From Rhyacophila brunnea (taxonomy: Eukaryota; Arthropoda; Insecta; Trichoptera; Rhyacophilidae), in assembly GCA_022495005.1 (NCBI GenBank), contig JAGYXB010001578.1, forward strand, positions 396,872 to 460,871: a DNA stretch of 64,000 nucleotides, in the 5' to 3' direction. How positions within the stretch are numbered: the first letter of the stretch is position 1; each line of letters begins with the position of its first letter. This document shows, one piece after another, positions 56,720-64,000 of the stretch. The position numbers and the translations under genes are program-made. The notes under the pieces are model-generated. The model was not told the DNA's origin and did no database searches. It saw only the letters and a list, made by a program, of their open reading frames with translations.

Positions 56720-57177
56720 AGATCCTCAAATCCTTGAAAGCCTCCCATCTCGAGCCTCTCCTTGAGGTTCATCGCATTTTATCTCCGCGCACTTATCCAA
56801 CCCCCAGCCCGGTCGGCGCGTGCGCACTGCGCACCGAATCTCTCGCTCCCCGGGTTTGTCGGTCATTCGTCGCGAGTCCGTGCAGCCGCCCGCACCGTCG
56901 TGGAACAGACGCCGGGGCAACCCTCTACCACGGCACACCCCCAATAAACCGACCCCGAAGGACGCCCCCCTCCCGCCGCGGTGCGTACGTACGCGAATCT
57001 TGGCGCGAATCTCTCCGCGGCCGATATGGCAGAGGAAACTTTTGTGATTGTGGCGCGGTGAACTTTAAGAAGAGTTGTGACGATGGTGGTGCTGGGGAAA
57101 AGTTTGTGATATTCCGTGTTAACAGGGGTGGATTGGCTGATAGGCTGACGACGAGCGACAGGCACACCGGATAAGGT
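56720..57177 (+). promoter_or_regulatory. CpG-rich island, candidate promoter and first exon
   Basis: The most GC- and CpG-rich segment of the window. GGCGCGTGCGCA (56815-56826) differs from the NRF-1/EWG consensus at one base when inverted, and TGCGCACTGCGCA overlaps it. TCATTC at 56863 fits the arthropod initiator TCAKTY. Downstream is a 12-codon upstream-ORF-like frame (ATG at 57026, stop 57059-57061). AAG|GTACGC at 57173-57178 is a good splice donor. Together this could be a promoter and non-coding first exon of a plus-strand gene. Overlapping long frames on both strands (up to 146 codons) come from the GC content and show no domain. A GC-rich transposon is the alternative. Confidence 0.4.
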
Positions 57178-57189
57178 ACGCCCCCTTCA

Positions 57190-58530
57190 GATAAGCCCCG
57201 CTCCTGGTTAAAGTTTAAAGATCATTCTAGAAAACACTCGCATGACAAGACTTGTATTTAACACCGTTATATCGTCAGTTTATACATCATAAAAAAAACA
57301 ATACACGTACTTACAAATAAGAAAATGATTTTGATTTGATTTTTATTTTACTTTTTGTAATTATTTGAAAACTCTAATAAATGTACACATATATACTCAC
57401 TAATTAATAATTAATGAAATATGAATTAATTACATATATTTTATAGTTAATTACAAATAAATCTAAGCTTTATTTATGTAGCTATGTAATTTTTAAAAAG
57501 TTACTATATAGAAAAGCTAGCTTTTAGTGATTTTTTTTTCTGGTGCTTATTTTTAAGCCTAAAAGTTCACTAAAACTTTAGTGTTTATATAGTGGTGGCA
57601 TATAAAAAATGGATGAACGGTTCCGCTTTTATGTAAGAAAATCGTCTGTGTAAAGCTCGCGGGCGTAAAAGAGACAAAAGAATCCTTTTTGAAAAGTTCT
57701 CCACACATTGTTCTGACCTCAAAAGCTCCGCTACGCTGAAATGTGCTTACATAACGCGTCACCCGCAGAGCCTTCGTTCGCCACGACACCTCCTTTTATC
57801 TTTGCGACAACTCTATTCATGCTAACGATATGTTTTTTTTCTACTTCAATGATAACCATTCACTTAGATGAATGTATAGAATTACGGCAAGGGCGAATCT
57901 TTTAACGAAATCACCAATATTTGAATTTTTCATAAATAATAACTATGTTTTACATAGGAAAGAAGGTTTAAAGATGAATCTAAAAGATTTTCGGTTTTTG
58001 TATGGGCTAAATATTATATGAATACGGAAAAATCACCAATGTCAACAATTTATCGATCATAATATTATCAGGGTAATCCTCTGCTATGCTATCACAAATT
58101 TAACGACGTGGCTATAGTCATATGGTATTTAAATTATTTAAAAAAAAATCAATGATTTAACTTTCAATTTGTTACTTACAATATGGAATTGGTATGAAAA
58201 TTGTTCAAGCATATTTAATATGTCTTTGTATGTAGGTGTTTTTCTGTTTTTTGTTTAAACTATACTATTGGTGTTGAATAGTTAGTTATAGTTCAGTCAG
58301 ATGGCAAAAAAAAATATAATATTTTATAATTTTAAATATACTTAATAATATTTATGTAAATAAAATATATGAAAAAAATATTTATACATTGATTTGTTGT
58401 GAATTTTTCATAACTTTCGGTGTCATTGATATATTTTAAATAGTAAACACATTCGATCGTAATAATATGTTTTACATAACATTTAAAAGCCAAATTTGTA
58501 ATAATTAAGGAAAAGCATAAATAATTGTTA
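57190..58530. other. AT-rich stretch, no gene recognised
   Basis: If the CpG island upstream is a first exon, this could be the start of a long intron. A 76-codon minus frame at 57559-57789 has no recognised motif. Confidence 0.4.
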
Positions 58531-58539
58531 TTGAGACCG

Positions 58540-58690
58540 ATAGGTTAAGAACACTCACCCGGAATGTAAAAGATGTGAGTTTCGGTACAACTCGGTTTCA
58601 TCCTTTTCTAGGATTTTTACTAGTATGGATTTCTCTGAGATTTTACAAAATTACCTATTTTGTAAAACAAAGAATTGAACACTCTGAAAT
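58540..58690 (+). mobile_element. tRNA-derived SINE family 4, copy 1
   Basis: AGACCGATAGGTTAAGAACA is a good A box; the B-box region AAGATGTGAGTTTCGGTACA is degraded. The body (GATTTTTACTAGTATGGATT, TTCTCTGAGATTTTACAAAA) is shared with the copy at 61640-61760. Confidence 0.55.
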
Positions 58691-58699
58691 ATTGTGTAT

Positions 58700-60400
58700 T
58701 CAGAACAGTACATTATATGTATGCATTCGTGGATTTTTTCTCTAAAATGCCGTCATGATTGAGGTTCAAAAACTTTATTTTACGTGAAGTATTATTGAAG
58801 AATATAATATAAACTTACCTATTTCATATTATTTAATCACCATCATATTAGATTTTTGAAATTTCAATATTTATACTCATATTTCCATAGAATATCGTAT
58901 GTTTATCAATAAAAACTATCCAAAATTACAACCAGTAATATCACATTTTTTTAAAACAAATTTTCAATGAAAAATACTTTGAAATCTTTACTATATCTAT
59001 TAAAATACACGTCGAATAGGTACTTATAAATTTGAATTATTTATATTGAAAATTTAAAATCTACGTAGACAATAATATAAATTCCACATATATATTAATT
59101 TTATTACGATGATATCAAACACTTAGTTTTCAGAATTATGCCAATTAATGACATAACTTTACTACAAGATTTTTTTTTAAATTAAAATACGGTGAATAAT
59201 GTGTATATTATCTATGAACAATATTTTTATTAAAAAAAATATCATATAACATAATAAAATGTATTTAAAAAAAATAGTAAAAGTCAAAATACATTAAATT
59301 CACATTGTAATTTCAATAGTGAGATTTTCCATAGTGGAAAACTTTTCACTTAGTTTCCTTCTGTATATTGTATTAATAAGAATTTAAGAATATTCTAAAA
59401 TATTTCTCAAATCGGATCCAGTAACAAGTTATCAGTTTGGCACACATATCGAATTGATGTTACTTTTTCTATGTAATGTCTACAGAAAATTATTAAAATA
59501 ATGCCATATTTGGCATATCTTGTAGTTGGACATTGATTTATAGTTTGATACATAATCAAAATAAATAATTTCCTTTATAGGTAGGTCCGACATGTTATTA
59601 TTACAGACATCAGATTAAATTAACGATTAGTTTCTCAATGGCCATTTGTATAATGCGCTAAATATATTTTGAATATCTTCACCATAAATTATCTGTGTTG
59701 AGCAAAATATATTTTGTAAATTTCTTTCTTGATAAAGCAAGCACCTCAGTAATTAAAATAATTAATCTCACCATGTTATGGAATGGAGTTATAATTCAGA
59801 ATTATTAAGGTGTACTTAGAATACACACGAAAAGTAGGTTTTGCAAAGATATTAATTAAATCCGTTGGCGATTTTGCTAGTAAGTATATGTTGTTAGGTG
59901 TGTTAAATACTGAAGCAATGAAGCGAATTAATTGTCCATTAAAATTGAAATAGAGTGAATGTTACGCTATATTTACCAGTTATAATATTGAAGATTTTAT
60001 GAACATAAAATAAATATTTTAATAAAACCGTTCGTGGGAATTTATAAACCTACACAAATGAAAAAAAATAATATCATTACCAGTGAAAAATGGCGGAACC
60101 CAAGAATATTCAACTGTTCAAAGATTTTATAATAATAAAATCTGAGATTTCTGAGTGAAACAACTCAGTCAAGTGGGAAATAACATTTTTAATTTAAAAT
60201 CTCGCTAAAATATAATTTAAACACAACCAAATGCTCAAGGCTTCCATGAAATTTATTTAATATTAATCTGTTTTTTTTAATTTTTAGTCCGTATTCCTTC
60301 TCCATTTGGTATTTTCTTAAATGACTTCAAAATATGCTTTCAATAATATTGTACAAAGAAAAATACAAAAGAGTAAATAGGTATGCAACAAAAAAATAAA
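58700..60400. other. AT-rich stretch, nothing recognised
   Basis: No recognisable gene, RNA or element ends. Confidence 0.5.
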
Positions 60401-60411
60401 ATAATTATTTT

Positions 60412-60480
60412 ATCGATGGTCGCCATACACAAGATATCATACTTCGTGGGTCATTGGTTCGAATTTAGTAGACATCTGGT
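60412..60480 (+). mobile_element. Possible tRNA-derived SINE head
   Basis: GATGGTCGCCATACACAAGA could be a degenerate A-box region, and ATTGGTTCGAATTTAG carries a good B-box core. The arrangement (AAGATATCATACTTCGTGGG between) fits a tRNA-like head. No partner copy in the window. Confidence 0.35.
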
Positions 60481-60484
60481 TAAA

Positions 60485-61635
60485 ATCATATACTAAAATC
60501 GTGAAAATTATATTATGCAACATCTTGGAATAGTAATGGAAATTAATCTACTGACATATTTGAGAAAAAATCATTTCAGCAATATTGTATAAGTAACCAA
60601 AAAGTCAATTACCAGTTATCCCAGTTATATACTTCAGCGAAGCACTTATGCCTCCAGAGAGTGAAGGATAAATTTTCAGACTTCTGTGTATTGTTATTAA
60701 CCATTCATGTCCTATACTCTACACCGTTGAGTATTTGCTATTTTTCAAACACATATTAAAACATCAACATGTATATTTTGTCAGGCATGGAATTTTAATG
60801 GGTTCAGAGATTAACGCTCTACCAACTATTTTAACGAGGGTTTAAATTCCAATTAAAATACTCATGCATCTAGTATTATAATTAATATTATGTAAACAAA
60901 ATAGTCTTGTTTATCATATTGCCAGAAAAAAGTTTTAATTTATTTTATTTACTATTATATATCAAAACAGATGGTTGTGTCCTATTAATATTCTTTGTAA
61001 AAATAGCGTGTTAAAATTATAGATATTCTATTGTTCAATTGAATTCATAAAATCATTTGATTGAAAATATATTCTTAGTTAGAATATAATGTGTGCGAAA
61101 TAATTATATTAATTTTATAAAATCTAACGAAGGAGATAACTGAAAATTAAATCTAATTTTAATATTAGACATAATCAAAATAAAAGGCTCAAAGGCTCTC
61201 AAAGGCGTTCCATTATCGGCTGCATCTCAGTAAACCTATTTAACTTATTTGATATCAGAAACATTACTTAAATCTACTCTATACTTTTAAATAATAATAT
61301 TTAAACTCTACATAATATTATAAATACATAATATTGAAAAACCTCCGAAACACACCCACTCGAAAAAAAAATAAGAATAAAAGACTCGTTGCAATTCTAA
61401 TTCACATCTTTCATTGCCCGGGTGAGTAGTCTTATTCATTAAAACAATCGATACATGTTTCATTATTTAGAATAATGGATAAAGTAAAAGTGGAGTGATT
61501 CTGCTGGATAAGTCATAATATATCAAAGGGAAATAAGAGTCAGGAGACCTACACTGTGGTGGTTAGGCAGTGAAGAAAGCTTGCGTCAGACAGAGAGGGC
61601 GAAGACATTTCTTAGAGGCGGTCAAGCCCAATCGT
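60485..61635. other. AT-rich stretch, one faint minus-strand tRNA-like trace
   Basis: At 60790-60830 the minus strand reads AGTTGGTAGAGCGTTAATCT, an excellent A box, but the B box (CCATTAAAATTCC) is poor. DNA at 61530-61630 (GAGACCTACACTGTGGTGG, GGCGAAGACATTTCTTAGAG) is less AT-rich and may be a LINE trace. Nothing else recognised. Confidence 0.35.
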
Positions 61636-61639
61636 GATC

Positions 61640-61760
61640 AATAGATAAGAATATTCATCCGGAGAGTGAACGATGTGAGTTCAAATCCCAATCTGTTTAA
61701 TTCAAGAATTTTTCTGAGATTTTTCAAAATTCTGTGTTTTCAACATACTAGTGAAAGTAA
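61640..61760 (+). mobile_element. tRNA-derived SINE family 4, copy 2
   Basis: GATCAATAGATAAGAATATT (weak A box), then GATGTGAGTTCAAATCCCAA (good B box), then AATTTTTCTGAGATTTTTCA and AAAATTCTGTG. These parallel the 58.5-kb copy in the same orientation, CCGGARxGTRAAxGATGTGAG being the best conserved part. Confidence 0.6.
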
Positions 61761-61869
61761 ATGTTATTTTCTTGAACATAATATTAAAATATATTATATT
61801 TTTTTGATATTTCTGTGCATTAAAATACCATATAATATTACAGCCAGTATCTAAACTGAATTCGATTAA

Positions 61870-63365
61870 TTCACAGTCTTCTTGGATATCCGTTTTTTAT
61901 TTACGTATCTATTATTAAATGTTATTTTCAGAATATAATTTTATTTTTTAGATAGGCACTACATTTTATTGCTTTCTTTCATATTGAATTTAACGAAAAA
62001 CAAAGATTTCAAAAATTGAAATTATTCCTAGGAAAAAACGATGAGAATATATTTTTTATGAAAGGTACTGTAAATAAATAAACAAATGAAATCTACAATT
62101 ATTATTATTTTGCATGCTGGCGCCTATTAATTTTTGTTTAAAGCTGCCACCTATGACTTTTTGACATTGTGTACGTATAAATACATATTTTTTTGTGATA
62201 AATTCATAACAAATTCGAGTCTTAGTTTTTTTACTGTGGCAATATAATATTATCTTCATTTAATAATTTATAAAATTGACTGAGAGGTGATAGGTGGTCG
62301 CGATAACTGTATGCATATTGATAAAAATGAATCTGCAACGCGAAATGATTTGCGGCTAATTTGATCATTATTGAATGGTGTTGTATGGAAATTTTAAATA
62401 GTTTGATTTTCCAATCATATATAGGATGACTGTATTTTGATTAATAAATACTTTACTTCATATTATTATTATTATCTAAAATTAGATCTTTCTTCTAAAT
62501 CTTTCTATCATTCTATTTATGTAACTTTTCTAATCCTATTTAAATTAGAAATTTTTAAAAAAATGTATAGGTACTGATATTATCATTTTTTGGTTGATAC
62601 GTAAATCAACTGTAATTTAGATTATCAGCTAAAGTTTCTTTTTTCGCCCAAATTAGAATCTGTTGAAATCCGAATCACTTTAAGGAAATCGTTGAAATAA
62701 ATACCTATGGCGATTTTTTTATATCAGGGTTCTCTTTGTATTATTGCCAATAGCTTTTGTCCGTTTAAAGTAGCCTGAATAAAGGGGACGCATGTTCGTA
62801 GAGAAAGTGTCGGAATCTTTTCAAAACCTCCCTGAATAGTACGTACCCTTTTTACTTTGAGAATTATATTTTTGATAACCAAATCTTTTCATTCGCTTTA
62901 TATACCTGCTGAATATTTTAAAATGTCTATCGGTATCGTGTTTGATTTACTTGATAACGTGATATTTTATATATCAAAGTAATACAACTTTTCCATTTGA
63001 AATATTGGATTAAAGTAACTTTTATTAAGTAGGTATGTATATTTTGTTTAATAAATTATAGTTTTAGTTATGTTAAGAATATTATGTTCCTTAATCTCGA
63101 TAGTTTTCGATTGAACTAAAAATATGAGTATAGTTTCCATTTTACCTCTTTTTATATTATTTATGTTTTGCTAAATAAATAATAAACCGTGTGTATTTTA
63201 TACAAATTTCATTAGTTTATTTACTTGTATATCGTCAGATGTATAATGTATATGACAGTTTTGAAATACGAAGCAGTAATATTCAATATATCAAAATGTA
63301 AACAAGTAAAATTTTCAAGATTTTGAGTTAAGTAATAATGTCATTTGATGTATTGTTGTTTTTAT
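61870..63365. other. AT-rich stretch, nothing recognised
   Basis: No recognisable gene, RNA or element ends. Confidence 0.5.
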
Positions 63366-63368
63366 TTA

Positions 63369-63456
63369 ATAAAACGCAATTTTTTTGTAGTACTTATTCC
63401 ACTTTTAATCAATAGATTAGGACCGGTTTCGTCCGCCTCAGAGGGACATTTTCAAC
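63369..63456 (-). ncRNA. Hammerhead-like core, family 2, copy 2
   Basis: Nearly identical to 54317-54405 from AAAACGCAA through CACTTTTAAT and GGACCGGTTTCGTCCGCCTC to GAGGGACATTTTCAAC. On the minus strand: TTGAAAA, GUCC-loop-GGAC, GAAA, CCGG, UC. The flanks do not form a good stem I in this copy. Conservation of the ~35-base core compared with the less similar neighbouring DNA is the notable point. Confidence 0.4.
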
Positions 63457-63493
63457 TGAACTTGATGTAAAAAGGTTTTTTCTTAACCTTTCC

Positions 63494-63777
63494 TGCGCAT
63501 CTATTCTATGCACAAGACTGCTTTCGGTCGCTATTTATGGTAGGAAAGTATCCAAGTTTTAGAACTTATTTTAACAATTACAATAAGTTAGTTGTGATTA
63601 TTACAATAAGTGCAATGTTTTAACAGCACCTCTCTTACCCTCAAATTTAAGAGTGAGATAGACAGTTTTGACAGTTCAGACGGCTAAATTGTTACAATAA
63701 GTATTAATATGTCGATCCGACTCTGGTTAGCTGCTGTAAAGGCCGAAAGCAGTCTTGTATATAGAATAGATGCGCTG
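63494..63777. mobile_element. 284-bp MITE, ~35-bp inverted ends
   Basis: The left arm GCGCATCTATTCTATGCACA and the inverse of the right arm GCGCATCTATTCTATATACA continue with AGACTGCTTTCGG on both sides (33 of 35 positions). The interior contains ACAATAAGT repeated at least three times. No coding content. It lies directly next to the hammerhead-like repeat at 63.4 kb. The target duplication is unclear. Confidence 0.9.
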
Positions 63778-64000
63778 AGATTAATAATTAATTCGATAAT
63801 TATATACGTGTATATCTAGATTCTGGATTGATTCCTTATTCAACTGTAAAATTTCGTCGAGCATTTCTTAATTCCTTTAGTTAAGACTGAATATTAATGA
63901 AAATTAGTATATTCAAAAATTTCAAGCGCCACTATCTTAGAAAAGGATTTTTTTGGGTTGATTACTAATCGAACTATGATACCAATTTGTCAGCACGTTT

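Noticed and set aside
56734..57174. 146-codon plus-strand open frame in the CpG island
   Set aside because: Four further frames on both strands overlap it and it has no domain; GC-rich DNA is poor in stops. The island is reported as regulatory instead.
1..64000. CRISPR array, phage island or bacterial operon
   Set aside because: No regularly spaced repeats with unique spacers, no ribosome-binding sites ahead of long frames, and overall organisation is that of an animal nuclear genome.

Overview
The window looks like non-coding, transposon-rich nuclear DNA from an insect, most likely an aphid or a close hemipteran. The grounds are the strong AT bias with endless TAATATTATAA-type tracts, the frequent GTAGGTACCTA-type strings, an interstitial run of the insect telomere repeat (CCTAA)n at 22721-22780, and the types of mobile element present. 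The organism call is inference. No bacterial-style gene organisation, rRNA, CRISPR array or intact tRNA was seen, and I cannot support any complete host protein-coding gene.

The one large coding feature is a nearly full-length APE-type LINE retrotransposon on the minus strand (about 9675-13100). It carries an endonuclease and a reverse transcriptase and is broken by two single-base shifts, both in 5-base homopolymers. Short remnants of the same family lie at 25.3-25.6, 41.0-41.3 and 44.2-44.4 kb. Pieces of other LINE lineages lie at 16.9, 28.8, 32.7, 34.4-34.9, 40.7-40.9, 45.6-46.0 and 54.7-54.9 kb.

Most of the remaining recognisable sequence is non-autonomous DNA transposons. At least five hAT-like families can be delimited to the base from their inverted ends. 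Five copies have full 8-bp target-site duplications, exact or with one mismatch: 17617-18802, 20509-21088, 28223-28596, 46773-47524 and 55683-56270. A sixth, 36940-37520, has a 7/8 duplication. Other inverted-repeat elements lie at 2543-3083, 4259-5042, 13947-14314, 42062-42872, 53043-53392 and 63494-63777. A separate 865-bp inverted-repeat element (22148-23012), which contains the telomere-type repeat, sits inside a truncated hAT copy. A fragment of a DUF4371/zf-MYM-type hAT transposase is at 1521-1658.

Several tRNA-derived SINE-like families with A/B-box promoters are present as pairs (23.8/26.6; 6.5/34.1; 47.8/48.5; 58.6/61.7 kb) plus singletons. Two further repeat families share a core (motif close to CUGANGA, a short stem, then GAAA) that resembles hammerhead ribozymes of retroelements. 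This is the most unusual signal in the window and remains a hypothesis.

Two GC-rich islands stand out. The one at 56720-57177 has an NRF-1/EWG-like site, an initiator-like element and a possible splice donor, and may be the promoter and first exon of a plus-strand host gene whose other exons lie beyond what I can recognise. The one at 53888-54142 is an 84-codon open frame of unknown origin. The long AT-rich stretches between elements would fit introns or intergenic DNA.
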